A DNA stretch of 64,000 nt from Serratia ureilytica (GTDB lineage Bacteria > Pseudomonadota > Gammaproteobacteria > Enterobacterales > Enterobacteriaceae), in the NCBI RefSeq assembly GCF_013375155.1, contig NZ_JABXOF010000010.1, positions 1 through 64,000 of the forward strand, in the 5' to 3' direction. The position numbers were made by a program, and so were the translations under genes. Positions 10,261 to 18,235 of this stretch are shown here, piece by piece. Positions within the stretch are counted from its first letter, which is position 1; each line of letters starts with the position of its first letter. The notes under the pieces were generated by a model. The model saw nothing but the letters and a program-made list of their open reading frames with translations. It was not told where the DNA came from and ran no database searches.

Positions 10261-10638
10261 GTCATTATCTTGCTTAAACCACCTTTGAGTCAGGGTTGCA
10301 AAAATTGTTTTAAATACAACAAATACAACCAATTAAACAAATAATAAACCCATCGCCACGCTATAACCCCTCATGCCTAACAAAGCCAATGAATGTAAAC
10401 ATATTTGTACATTAAATTTTGCAGCGAGGATGCACGGCCCATCTCGGCACCGACGGTCGGGCGAAGCAGGATCAGCACGAAATGCCGTCGAAAGCGATGA
10501 ATTTAAGTAGAAGAAAAGCGAATAAATGAGGGATAAAAATTAAAAACTTAAGCTAATGGCGGCTATTTTTGTCGCCGAAATGAACCGATATAATGTGACC
10601 GTCATCAACAATAATCACCCTTAACAACTGGATCCAAG
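10261..10638. other. AT-rich intergenic region between divergent aroF and ydiY
   Basis: No open frame here looks like a gene. Besides the distal TyrR box (10394-10411), the region carries a possible ydiY -10 element TATAAT (about 10589-10594). Nothing else was recognised. Confidence 0.5.
10394..10411. promoter_or_regulatory. strong TyrR box, distal to aroF
   Basis: TGTAAACATATTTGTACA matches the TyrR consensus at 11 of the 12 specified positions. It lies about 250 bp upstream of aroF and 228 bp upstream of ydiY, so it could be the third aroF box or control the divergent gene. Confidence 0.65.
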
Positions 10639-11403
10639 ATGCTCTCTTCCCGCGCTCGTCGCGCTTTTCCGCTGTATATTTGCTGCTTAACGACTTTCAC
10701 CAGTGTTTCAGCCCTTGCCGACAATACGCTTTTCACCGCGATGGACGATCCGGCCACCGCCAAGAAACCGTTCGAAGGCAACGTGCAGGCGGGCTACAAC
10801 GCCCAGTCCGGCAACTCGCAGAGTTCCACTCTGTTGGCCAACACCAACATGACCTGGTTCAACACCGACGCGGCGTACAGCCTGTGGGGGGCGGCCAACA
10901 ACACCACCTCTTCCAACGTGCGCTCGTCCGAAAAGTATCAGGCCGGCGGCCGTACGCGCTATAACCTGACCGATCGCAACTACCTGTTCGGCCAGGCCAG
11001 CTGGCTGAGCGACCGTTTCAACGGTTACGACTCACGCTCCACGCTGACCAGCGGCTATGGCCGTCAAATCCTCAACGGGCCGCTCAGCGACCTGCGGGTG
11101 GAATTCGGTCCCGGCGTGCGCCATGACGAATACCATGGCGGCGGCCGCTCGACCAAAGGGCTGGCCTATGGCGCGGCCAACTATTCCTATCAGCTGACCG
11201 ACAACACCAAGTTCATTCAGGGCGTCTCCGCACTGGCGAACGAAGAAACCACGCTGAACTCGGAAAGCGCGTTGAACGTGGCGATCAACGATCGCTTTTC
11301 ACTGCGCGTAGCTTACACCGTGACCTACAACAGCAAGCCACCGGCCTCTGCGCCGAAGAACACCGACACGACAACCTCGGTCACGCTGGTCTACGGCCTG
11401 TAA
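10639..11403 (+). CDS. ydiY: YdiY family outer-membrane protein (DUF481)
   Basis: A 254-residue protein with a signal peptide (cleavage near SALA-D, about residue 28) and a beta-strand-rich body typical of DUF481 outer-membrane barrels. Blocks such as MDDPATAKKPFEGN, SWLSDRFNGYDSR and LNSESALNVAIN match E. coli YdiY, which has been called an acid- or salt-inducible outer-membrane protein. The biochemical role is unknown. It is monocistronic, with a terminator right after the stop. Confidence 0.88.
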   Translation: MLSSRARRAFPLYICCLTTFTSVSALADNTLFTAMDDPATAKKPFEGNVQAGYNAQSGNSQSSTLLANTNMTWFNTDAAYSLWGAANNTTSSNVRSSEKYQAGGRTRYNLTDRNYLFGQASWLSDRFNGYDSRSTLTSGYGRQILNGPLSDLRVEFGPGVRHDEYHGGGRSTKGLAYGAANYSYQLTDNTKFIQGVSALANEETTLNSESALNVAINDRFSLRVAYTVTYNSKPPASAPKNTDTTTSVTLVYGL

Positions 11404-11426
11404 CCTGCCCGCCCATTATTTCTCGA

Positions 11427-11451
11427 AGCCCATCATCGATGGGCTTTTTTT
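11427..11451 (+). terminator. ydiY terminator
   Basis: An 8-bp AGCCCATC/GATGGGCT stem followed by T residues; its tail touches the stop codon of the convergent repressor gene. Confidence 0.85.
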
Positions 11452-12316
11452 ATGCCTGCGGCGTCAACGTTAACCAGACCATGCCAAGCGCTTTCAATGC
11501 ATCCGGAGAACATTGAAAGTCGACGTTGCCGCCGCTGACCCGCACCTGGTTACCCGGTAAACGCGCTATATCGTATACGTCCAGGTTACCGTCGATGTCC
11601 ACCAGCCAGCGGCCATTGGCGATATGCGTAACGGCCAGATCCACCAGCCAGGATACGCGCCCGCCATCAACATAAGCCGGCTGAGCCACGCCGTCAGGAA
11701 TCAAAGAACAGTCTGCCGACCACTGCCCCCCCTCTTTCAACTGCCCGGCGAGCAGGCGATATTTCGGTATCGTGCGAACTCCGGATACCGGAACCGCCGA
11801 TGCGGCATCACCCCACATCTCCCCCTGGCCCGTCGCCAGCCACAGCAGCGAGACGCCTGTATCCAGAGCACAGGTCACCACGATATCGCCGGGGAAGTAG
11901 TTGCGGCGGACCCAGGTGCTCATCGTGCCTGAAGAGATACCCAGCAGGTCGCCCAATTCTTTTTGCAGATTGAAACCGTAAGCATCCAAAATGCGGCGCA
12001 ATACCCCTTTCCCACCGGAAGCCAAAACGCGATCGTAAAGCGCTTTACCTTGCGCAGATGACGCAGGCTTGCGATTTACTTTTGAATTTGCAAGTTCACC
12101 AGTCATCAGCCAGGCCAGGTCTGCTCCCGTAGTTAACGCGCAGTTGATAATGACATATCCGGGAACACTACCCCGCTGTTGCCAACTACTGATGTTATTC
12201 GGCGCTATCCCAAGGATTTCACTCAATTCCTTCTGCGTGCCAACGCCATAAGATGAAAGAACTCTCTCAATTACCGCTCCCACGGAGGTGTTGTTGTTTG
12301 TTGCATCTTCACGCAT
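11450..12316 (-). CDS. CI-type phage repressor with two tandem HTH domains
   Basis: A 288-residue protein with two consecutive copies of the CI repressor helix-turn-helix domain (about 14-74, QKELSEILGIAPNNISSWQQRG, shortened in words here; and about 104-167 with QKELGDLLGISSGTMSTW), then a C-terminal domain (about 175-288) probably for oligomerisation. Relatives in P2-like phage 186 have one such domain and about 190 residues. No Ser/Lys LexA-type autoprotease motif is apparent, so an antirepressor would be needed for SOS induction. The start at 12316 is preferred because the earlier in-frame ATG (12346) lies within a likely operator. Transcribed away from the early genes. Confidence 0.85.
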   Translation of the reverse strand: MREDATNNNTSVGAVIERVLSSYGVGTQKELSEILGIAPNNISSWQQRGSVPGYVIINCALTTGADLAWLMTGELANSKVNRKPASSAQGKALYDRVLASGGKGVLRRILDAYGFNLQKELGDLLGISSGTMSTWVRRNYFPGDIVVTCALDTGVSLLWLATGQGEMWGDAASAVPVSGVRTIPKYRLLAGQLKEGGQWSADCSLIPDGVAQPAYVDGGRVSWLVDLAVTHIANGRWLVDIDGNLDVYDIARLPGNQVRVSGGNVDFQCSPDALKALGMVWLTLTPQA

Positions 12317-12340
12317 ATCATCACCGATTAAAAATGAAAT

Positions 12341-12366
12341 TCGCATTTACAAGTCGCATTTTGCGA
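12341..12366. promoter_or_regulatory. likely CI operator next to the repressor gene
   Basis: Two direct copies of TCGCATTT (12341-12348 and 12354-12361), the second part of the palindrome TCGCATTTTGCGA (12354-12366). It lies 25 bp upstream of the repressor start, between the divergent transcripts. The TTTTGCGA half recurs at 12543-12550 and at the ogr promoter (30899-30906). Confidence 0.5.
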
Positions 12367-12537
12367 TTTAAAGTACCGTCAATTCGCCGTCACTCGGCAT
12401 GTCGATCGCTTTAGTTAAGATGATGCGACATGGGTGATGAAAATGCAAATACCACAAGGCGACAACAATCTTGCGTAATCACCTTGTTTACAGCGTGTTT
12501 ACTCAAATTTTCGACCCTAAACGACGGATAACCAAAC

Positions 12538-12552
12538 CTTGCTTTTGCGAGT
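12538..12552 (+). repeat. 15-bp repeat copy 1 (CTTGCTTTTGCGAGT)
   Basis: Identical to 30894-30908 upstream of ogr, in the same orientation. Here it lies 36 bp before the first early gene. It could be a repressor operator or a remnant of a site-specific recombination core. Confidence 0.6.
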
Positions 12553-12588
12553 ATTCATCCATCATCAAATTCAGATAAGGAGGCTGTC

Positions 12589-12894
12589 ATGCTGCTGGCC
12601 AGCGAGGAGCAACGGGCTATCGGCCTGCGGCGTATTGCTGAAATCCGCCGCACACTGTTTGCCCGGCAACCCAACCATGCCGAAGAGATTTACGACACGG
12701 CGCCGCTGCACCTGCGCCATACGTTTTGCTTCCTCGCCGGGCTGACTGAACGCTATGTGTGGTTAAAGTTTCACGAAATGGGTTATGCCGAACGGCGGAA
12801 AATCGTCGCGGCACTCAATGAACTCATCTCGCTCAGTCAATCGTTGCCGCGCTATATCAGCGAAACAGACTGTCTGTTAACCCCAAAAAAATAA
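12589..12894 (+). CDS. small early-region protein of unknown function
   Basis: A 101-residue protein with a strong ribosome site (AAGGAGG, 5 bases before the ATG). It is predicted mostly alpha-helical, charged, with no signal peptide or membrane segment. It holds the first early position to the right of the repressor, where P2-like phages keep small regulators such as cox/apl/cII, but I see no clear HTH and do not recognise the family. Confidence 0.7.
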   Translation: MLLASEEQRAIGLRRIAEIRRTLFARQPNHAEEIYDTAPLHLRHTFCFLAGLTERYVWLKFHEMGYAERRKIVAALNELISLSQSLPRYISETDCLLTPKK

Positions 12895-12972
12895 CCTTTC
12901 GAATCAAGCTGGCGTGCAACCCGCCGGGCACCGCTCGGCCCAAATTCACCCTATTAAATACTGGAAAATATT

Positions 12973-13194
12973 ATGGCTGATACTATTGATATGGCGCAGG
13001 AGCGCCAGGCATTGATGCTCGAGAAACAAATTGCGTATGCCAGGCCGGTTGCCACAGCGCCCTCGGCGTTCTGCTGTGCCGATTGTGACGCGGCGATTCC
13101 TGTGGCGAGACGCATTGCGATTCCCGGCGTCAGCCGCTGCGTGACCTGCCAGCAGCTATCAGAAGCCAAGCAACGTCATGTCGCTCGCCGTTAA
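12973..13194 (+). CDS. TraR/DksA-type zinc-finger protein
   Basis: A 73-residue protein with a Cys4 zinc finger (CADC at 35-38 and CVTC at 56-59, 17 residues apart) in the TraR/DksA arrangement, like P2 Orf82. Family members bind the RNA polymerase secondary channel or are simply small Zn proteins; the acidic coiled-coil tip of full DksA is missing, so effects on polymerase are uncertain. It overlaps the replication gene by 17 bp. Confidence 0.85.
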   Translation: MADTIDMAQERQALMLEKQIAYARPVATAPSAFCCADCDAAIPVARRIAIPGVSRCVTCQQLSEAKQRHVARR

Positions 13195-15274
13195 AAATAG
13201 GCCGGCGGAGCATCTGCCGGTCAACGCCTCTGCCATACAACACGCAGCGTACGGTGATTACGCCTATCCATGGAATGCCCCACGACGTGCGATAGGGCGC
13301 GAAGCGGCGCTGAATCGCGACCAACTGCGCCAATGGCAAGCGATACTGCAGTGCATTCATGACCTGCCTTATTATTTGCGCACGCCGTTCCTTGAGCGCC
13401 ACCGCCAACTGCTCAGCCAGAAGGGAGCCCACGCCGCCTGGCATTATCTGGTGCGAGTTTTCCATCGGCGGATATGGCCACGCATTCAGCAGATAAATAA
13501 TAATTTCGGTTTGGATCAACGCAAATCACTGCACTTTGGCAGCGAAGCGGACAGCTATAGCGCACTGCCCGCGCTGGGCGATAAAGCGCTGGAGCAGTTG
13601 GCGCGGCGTATCGGGGGCCAACTTTCTGCGCTCTACCAGAGTGAATGTGACGCCTTGCTGGCGAAGCATGGCAATAATGCAGAGATCCTGCTACACGCGG
13701 ATATACAGCGCCGCCTCTATCGCCAAATCGCCACGATGGCCCGCGCCTTCAATATCCAGCCCATGCACTGGCGCTGTTATCGTAAAGGCAAGTTGGACAG
13801 CGAGCGGGCAATTGCGGCGCTGTCGCGCCTGACCGACGATCGCTGGTGGCTGCGGCGTCTCAAAATGCAACGCATGCAGTGGCGCGAGGCGCTGCAAATC
13901 GCGATAGGCAACGTCCGCAACAACACGTCACCTTATGCCAGCAGACAGGCCCTTCACGATGTCAAGGCTCGGCGTCAATCGAACCTCGATTATCTTCACC
14001 GTTGCGAGCTGGAAAACGTCGCCACGGGCGAGCGCGCCGATCTTATGGATAAAGTGCTCGGCAGCATCGCCAATCCCGCCATTCGTCGTATGGAGTTGAT
14101 GAATACCCTCGCCGGTATAGAAACCTACGCCACTCGCAACGGCCACTGCGGGTTGTTTATCACGTTGACGACGCCGGCACGCTTTCACCCTATCCAGCAT
14201 GTCGGCACACGAGGCAAAATGCGCTTCAATACACGCTGGCAAGGACAAGCCCTAACACCGAAGGATGGCCAACGTTATCTGGTTGCCCAGTGGGGGAAAA
14301 TGCGAACCGCCTTCAAGGATCGCCGTCTGCAGGTCTACGGTATGCGAGTGGTTGAGCCTCATCATGACGGCACGCCGCACTGGCATCTGATGATGTTCAC
14401 TCCACAAATGCAACGTCAGGCAGTGCTTGACATCATGCAGCGTTATGCGCTGCAACAGGATGCAGCAGAACCAGGCGCCCAACAACATCGTTTCCAGAGC
14501 AAACACCTCAACCGGGGTGGCGCAACCGCCTATCTGGCCAAATATGTCGCAAAAAACCTCGATGGATATGCATTGGAGGAAGAGCTCGATCGCGAAACCG
14601 GCGCCCCGCTGAGCGATACCGCCCGCGCGGTCAGCGCCTGGGCCGCCACCTGGCGCATCCCCCAGTTTCATCCCTTCGGCCTGCCCGGTCTCGGGGTCTA
14701 CCGCGAATGTCGACGTATTCGCGGCCAAAACCTGACGCCGCAGTTTGACGCCGGCACCGAAGCCGTGCGCGCCGCTGCCGACGCCGGCGACTTTGCCGGT
14801 TACATACAGGCGCAAGGCGGCGCCAATGTGCCACGCAGCCACCAGTGGGTGCGTGTCGCGCGCGAAGCCTCAGAAACCCGGAACGCTTATGACGAGCCCG
14901 TCACAAAAGTTGTCGGCATTTATGCACCGCATTTGGGAATTGAGCGGGTATACCGAACGCGCACCGTGCAATGGCGGATCGTCGCTAAAACACTCGCCGC
15001 CGCGACGCCTTGGAGTTCTGGCAATAACTGTGGAACGCGCGCTCTTTACTTGCCGCCGGCACCCGCGCCGTCGGCTCGTTTGACGCCGCCACAGCGGCAG
15101 CATTGTCTGAATATTGCCCGCAAACTTCGAGGTATTGGCATAGAACCGCAACGCTGGCAGTTGGAGGTTCTCGCACGCGGCGGCAAAATTCATTTTGACG
15201 GCCTCCTTGTACAATTTCCGCTAATCAATGATTGGCCGTATTTTTACTGCACAAATGATAAGTCCAACCATTGA
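13178..15274 (+). CDS. P2 gpA-like rolling-circle replication endonuclease
   Basis: A 698-residue protein of the phage replication gene A family (P2 gpA is 761 residues), which nicks the phage origin and stays covalently attached. Visible motifs are GLFITLTTPARFHP (about 325-338), the metal-binding HUH-type HWH (401-403), and the catalytic pair YLAKY (Tyr452 and Tyr456). All are intact. Its 5' end overlaps the zinc-finger gene, so the two are coupled. Its retention in an element without head genes is unexpected. Confidence 0.9.
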   Translation: MSLAVKNRPAEHLPVNASAIQHAAYGDYAYPWNAPRRAIGREAALNRDQLRQWQAILQCIHDLPYYLRTPFLERHRQLLSQKGAHAAWHYLVRVFHRRIWPRIQQINNNFGLDQRKSLHFGSEADSYSALPALGDKALEQLARRIGGQLSALYQSECDALLAKHGNNAEILLHADIQRRLYRQIATMARAFNIQPMHWRCYRKGKLDSERAIAALSRLTDDRWWLRRLKMQRMQWREALQIAIGNVRNNTSPYASRQALHDVKARRQSNLDYLHRCELENVATGERADLMDKVLGSIANPAIRRMELMNTLAGIETYATRNGHCGLFITLTTPARFHPIQHVGTRGKMRFNTRWQGQALTPKDGQRYLVAQWGKMRTAFKDRRLQVYGMRVVEPHHDGTPHWHLMMFTPQMQRQAVLDIMQRYALQQDAAEPGAQQHRFQSKHLNRGGATAYLAKYVAKNLDGYALEEELDRETGAPLSDTARAVSAWAATWRIPQFHPFGLPGLGVYRECRRIRGQNLTPQFDAGTEAVRAAADAGDFAGYIQAQGGANVPRSHQWVRVAREASETRNAYDEPVTKVVGIYAPHLGIERVYRTRTVQWRIVAKTLAAATPWSSGNNCGTRALYLPPAPAPSARLTPPQRQHCLNIARKLRGIGIEPQRWQLEVLARGGKIHFDGLLVQFPLINDWPYFYCTNDKSNH

Positions 15275-15295
15275 CGCCTTTAGCGTTTTGCTTAA

Positions 15296-15319
15296 TACTG
15301 TATAAATACACAGTATAAT
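15296..15319 (+). promoter_or_regulatory. LexA (SOS) box and -10 element
   Basis: TACTGTATAAATACACAGTA (15296-15315) matches the consensus TACTGTATATATATACAGTA at 18 of 20 positions, including both CTGT/ACAG halves. It overlaps a perfect -10 TATAAT (15314-15319), so LexA would block this promoter. The downstream ribosome site and GTG at 15338 are 18 bp away. Confidence 0.85.
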
Positions 15320-15337
15320 CAAGAGAGGGCAAAAACA

Positions 15338-15532
15338 GTGGAAATTATGGATAAACAACAAGTAACACTGTCCCGCATCCAATTCATCGCCGATGTTTCA
15401 CAGGCTGCGCAATGCAGTGCCTCCGAGTTTCTGATCGCCATGTCGCTGATCTCCGATTTGGCCAGTCAGGTGCTGCCGAACAATGATTATCAAGAAATAT
15501 TTTATCCCGCTGACGAACACCCCCCCTGCTAA
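15338..15532 (+). CDS. SOS-controlled small protein, candidate antirepressor
   Basis: A 64-residue product from GTG 15338 (GAGAGGG 8 bases upstream), or 61 residues from ATG 15347. It has no signal peptide; a moderately hydrophobic segment (ASEFLIAMSLISDLASQVL) is probably an amphipathic helix. I do not recognise the family. Position and LexA control resemble tum of P2-like phage 186, whose product inactivates the CI repressor, so an antirepressor role is plausible but unproven. A terminator follows, isolating it from the tail operon. Confidence 0.65.
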   Translation: MEIMDKQQVTLSRIQFIADVSQAAQCSASEFLIAMSLISDLASQVLPNNDYQEIFYPADEHPPC

Positions 15533-15558
15533 TCCCTCCAGCCAAACGTTTTTCATCC

Positions 15559-15580
15559 CCCCGCCGCCGGCGGGGTTTTT
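15559..15580 (+). terminator. terminator before the tail operon
   Basis: A 7-bp CCCCGCC/GGCGGGG stem, 3-base loop and five T residues. It separates the early/SOS transcription unit from the X-to-G late operon. Confidence 0.85.
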
Positions 15581-15611
15581 ATTTCTGCCGGCGGCACTTT
15601 TGCGCCTCAGT

Positions 15612-15629
15612 TGTGCCATCTCATCCACA
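15612..15629 (+). promoter_or_regulatory. Ogr/delta-type activator site upstream of X
   Basis: TGT-GCCATCTCATCC-ACA matches the P2 late-promoter activator consensus TGT-N12-ACA exactly. Centred about 55 bp before a start near 15675, it would drive the operon beginning with X. Confidence 0.7.
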
Positions 15630-15723
15630 ACCCCCTCGCGTTGCCCCTCCCTCCCACGCGCGCGAAACTGAAGATATCCGGGGCCACAGCCCTCTCTCCC
15701 AACGCTATCGCAGGATGGTAATG

Positions 15724-15927
15724 ATGAAAATTTATGCACAACAAGGTGACACCATTGATGCGATTTGCTGGCGCTACTACGGCAGCACGCAACGCCAGGT
15801 GGAACAAGTCTATCTGGCTAACCGTGGCCTCGCCGATCTGGGGCCCCTGCTGCCGCACGGTCAACCGGTGGAATTGCCGGACCTGCCTGCGGCGGCCCAA
15901 CGAGAAACCGTCAAATTGTGGGATTAA
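15724..15927 (+). CDS. X: tail protein X (P2 gpX-like)
   Basis: A 67-residue protein, the exact length of P2 gpX, with the same core (GDTIDAICWRYYG, LPHGQPVELPD). It is a small LysM-like tail protein needed for tail assembly. Two adjacent ATG codons exist (15721 and 15724); the second gives the P2 length and an 8-base spacing from AGGA. It is the first gene of the late operon. In P2 the head-completion gene L precedes X; here a non-phage-head sequence and terminator precede it. Confidence 0.93.
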   Translation: MKIYAQQGDTIDAICWRYYGSTQRQVEQVYLANRGLADLGPLLPHGQPVELPDLPAAAQRETVKLWD

Positions 15928-15930
15928 GCG

Positions 15931-16149
15931 ATGGAGAAACTCACTTCAACCCTTGCCTATTTCGTCGCGGCTTGCCTGGCCTGGTTAGGGAGCCACTCTG
16001 CACAGGACATTGCCATCCTGGTCGGCGCCGCAGTCGGCGTCGGTACCTTTGCAGTGAATTGGTACTACCGGCGTAAAAGCTACCAGTTGCTGAAATCGCT
16101 AAAAAAAAACGGCCTAAAACGCGGAGTCTACGATGAGCTCACTCGCTAA
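15931..16149 (+). CDS. phage holin (HP1-type)
   Basis: A 72-residue protein with two hydrophobic segments (about 8-20 and 28-46) and a basic C-terminal tail, typical of small holins that open or depolarise the inner membrane. It starts 3 bp after X and overlaps the endolysin start by 17 bp. In a tailocin this lesion would release particles by lysing the producing cell. Confidence 0.82.
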   Translation: MEKLTSTLAYFVAACLAWLGSHSAQDIAILVGAAVGVGTFAVNWYYRRKSYQLLKSLKKNGLKRGVYDELTR

Positions 16150-16645
16150 ACGCTGCAGCGTGGCGGCTATTTTAACCCTCGCTGCCCTGCTGCCTCAGTT
16201 CAATACGCTGAAAACCTCTGAGGAAGGTTTGCGCCTGATCGCCGATTTCGAAGGCTGCCGGCTTTCACCCTACCAATGCAGTGCCGGCGTCTGGACCAAC
16301 GGCATCGGCCACACCGCCGGCGTGAAGCCGGGCGCCGTCATCAACGAACGCCAGGCGGCCGCCCATTTGATCGACGATGTACGCGCCGTAGAGCGCGGTC
16401 TCGCGCGCTGTATGGATGTCAAGATGCCGCAGCCGGTTTACGACGCCGTCAGCGCTTTCGCTTTCAACGTCGGCGTCAACGCCGCCTGCAATTCAACGCT
16501 GGCCACCTTTGTCAAACGTCGTCAGTGGCAGGCGGCTTGCGATCAACTGCCTCGTTGGATTTATGTCAACGGCGTCAAAAACAAAGGACTGGAGCGCCGC
16601 CGCACGGCCGAACGTGCGCTATGTCTGAGCGGCATCTCACGCTGA
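16133..16645 (+). CDS. SAR endolysin, GH24 lysozyme
   Basis: A 170-residue muramidase. The catalytic triad spacing E-8aa-C/D-5aa-T is present as Glu40, Cys49 and Thr55 (EGCRLSPYQC...T). The N-terminal hydrophobic stretch (about 8-22) is weakly hydrophobic with Ala/Thr, as in signal-anchor-release endolysins, which are exported by Sec and activated when the membrane depolarises. This pairs naturally with a pinholin-type partner upstream. No spanin genes (Rz/Rz1, P2 lysB/lysC) follow. Confidence 0.9.
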   Translation: MSSLAKRCSVAAILTLAALLPQFNTLKTSEEGLRLIADFEGCRLSPYQCSAGVWTNGIGHTAGVKPGAVINERQAAAHLIDDVRAVERGLARCMDVKMPQPVYDAVSAFAFNVGVNAACNSTLATFVKRRQWQAACDQLPRWIYVNGVKNKGLERRRTAERALCLSGISR

Positions 16646-16698
16646 TCGTTTTTCAACAAACGCCCACTCAAACCGCTCCCTTTTTCAGGAGATACATC

Positions 16699-17163
16699 AT
16701 GTTAAAACCCGAACAGCTCCGTGCCGCACTGTTCAATGCCATTCCCGTGTTGCGGCAAAACCCCGAACGATTGCGCCTTGGCATTGCTAACGGCCGCGTG
16801 ATCTCAACGCTCGCCCCCTCGCTGTCCTTCGAATATCGCTATCAGCTCAATCTGGCGCTGGATGGGCCGTCAGCTGACGACGACCGGGTCATGGTCGCCG
16901 TACTGGCCTGGCTGCGCAGCCACCAACCAGACCTTCTTGCCAATCCGGACAAGCGTAAAAATGATTTTTCGTTTCAGAGGGATATAGACACGCCGAACCA
17001 GTTGATATTGCAGCTGCAACTCACCGAACGAATCCGGGTGGAACTGCGCGATGGCGCATTGCATATCACCCCGCTGGCTGAACCTCCCGAACCGGAGAAC
17101 ATCGTTCGCTTCACCCAGGTTTATCTGCACGGAGAGTTACTCAGCGAATTTGGTCAGCCGTAG
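16699..17163 (+). CDS. R: tail completion protein R (P2 gpR-like)
   Basis: A 154-residue protein matching P2 gpR in length (155) and content (LRAALFNAIPVLRQNPERL at the start, IVRFTQVYLHG near the end). It is a tail terminator/completion protein. The ATG at 16699 has AGGAG 8 bases upstream; the open frame extends far upstream but that part overlaps the endolysin gene. In P2, gpS follows; here V follows after 85 bp. Confidence 0.9.
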   Translation: MLKPEQLRAALFNAIPVLRQNPERLRLGIANGRVISTLAPSLSFEYRYQLNLALDGPSADDDRVMVAVLAWLRSHQPDLLANPDKRKNDFSFQRDIDTPNQLILQLQLTERIRVELRDGALHITPLAEPPEPENIVRFTQVYLHGELLSEFGQP

Positions 17164-17248
17164 CGCCCTACAGGCAGCTTCGGTTGTGCCGGCGGCAGCC
17201 AAACGCCGTCGCGTTGTCCCCCTTTTCATCCAGCGGCATTCTTGAGAC

Positions 17249-17884
17249 ATGAACACAGACAACTTCGATATTCAGCGCCTGGTGCGCAACCTGATACGGA
17301 TCGGGACCGTCAGCGAGCTCGACCTGGAACGCGGGCGCTGCCGCGTCGCCACCGGCGGCAATCTTACCGACTGGCTCAACTGGCTGACCGGACGGGCCGG
17401 CGACGCACGCAGCTGGTGGGCGCCCAGCATTGGTGAACAGGTCTTGGTGCTGTCACTTGGCGGGGAACTTGAAACCGCTTTCGTGTTGCCCGGCGTATTT
17501 TCCGATGCTCACCCCGCACCGTCGGCCTCAGCACAGGCGGCGCATATCGCTTTTCCTGACGGTGCAGTGCTCGAATACGAGCCGGCTATCGGGGCGCTTA
17601 AGGCCGTCGGCATAAAAAGCGCCACCATTGAAGCCGCCGAGCGGATCACTCTGACGGCGCCAAACATCACCTGTATCGCCAGCGGAAAAATTACGCTGGA
17701 CGCTCCCGAAGTGGAGTGTACCCAGCAACTCACTACCGGCACCATCGCCATCCATCAGGGCGGCTCGATGACCGGCGATCTCAATCACACCGGTGGCAGC
17801 ATCAGCTCTAACGGCATTGTGGTGCATACCCACACCCACGGTGGAGTGCAAAACGGCGGAGGCCAAACGGACAAACCAGCATGA
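17249..17884 (+). CDS. V: baseplate spike protein V
   Basis: A 211-residue protein, the same length as P2 gpV, which forms the trimeric membrane-piercing needle at the baseplate centre. The N-terminal OB-like domain is followed by a beta-helix and a tip with the iron-binding HTHTHGG motif (about 192-198). It overlaps W by 4 bp (ATGA). Confidence 0.94.
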   Translation: MNTDNFDIQRLVRNLIRIGTVSELDLERGRCRVATGGNLTDWLNWLTGRAGDARSWWAPSIGEQVLVLSLGGELETAFVLPGVFSDAHPAPSASAQAAHIAFPDGAVLEYEPAIGALKAVGIKSATIEAAERITLTAPNITCIASGKITLDAPEVECTQQLTTGTIAIHQGGSMTGDLNHTGGSISSNGIVVHTHTHGGVQNGGGQTDKPA

Positions 17885-18231
17885 ACAACGCGAAATTTCT
17901 TGGCATGAATCGCGGCAACGGCCGCGCAATCGCCGATCTCGAGCACATTCGTCAGTCGGTGAGCGACATCCTGATTACGCCTATCGGCTCACGCGTCATG
18001 CGCCGCAGCTACGGTTCGTTGCTGTCCGAGTTGCTGGATCAGCCGCAAAACGACGTACTGCGATTGCAAATGATGGCGGCCTGCTACAGCGCACTGCTGC
18101 AGTGGGAACCACGCATTCGGTTGACGGGCATCAGTTGCAACACCACCTTTGACGGAAAAATGGTGGTCGACATTACCGGCAACCGCACAGATACGCCGGA
18201 TGCCTTTTCCCTTTCTATTTCAGTGAGCTGA
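17881..18231 (+). CDS. W: baseplate wedge protein W (T4 gp25-like)
   Basis: A 116-residue protein of the GPW/gp25 family that links the sheath base to the baseplate wedge. The conserved segment ILITPIGSRVMRRSYGS is present. P2 gpW has 115 residues. Tightly packed between V and J. Confidence 0.94.
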   Translation: MNNAKFLGMNRGNGRAIADLEHIRQSVSDILITPIGSRVMRRSYGSLLSELLDQPQNDVLRLQMMAACYSALLQWEPRIRLTGISCNTTFDGKMVVDITGNRTDTPDAFSLSISVS

Positions 18232-18235
18232 CACC

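Noticed and set aside
16276-16698. Upstream extension of the gpR frame through the endolysin gene
   Set aside because: The extension is Arg-rich out-of-frame endolysin sequence; the ATG at 16699 has a good ribosome site and gives the P2 gpR length.
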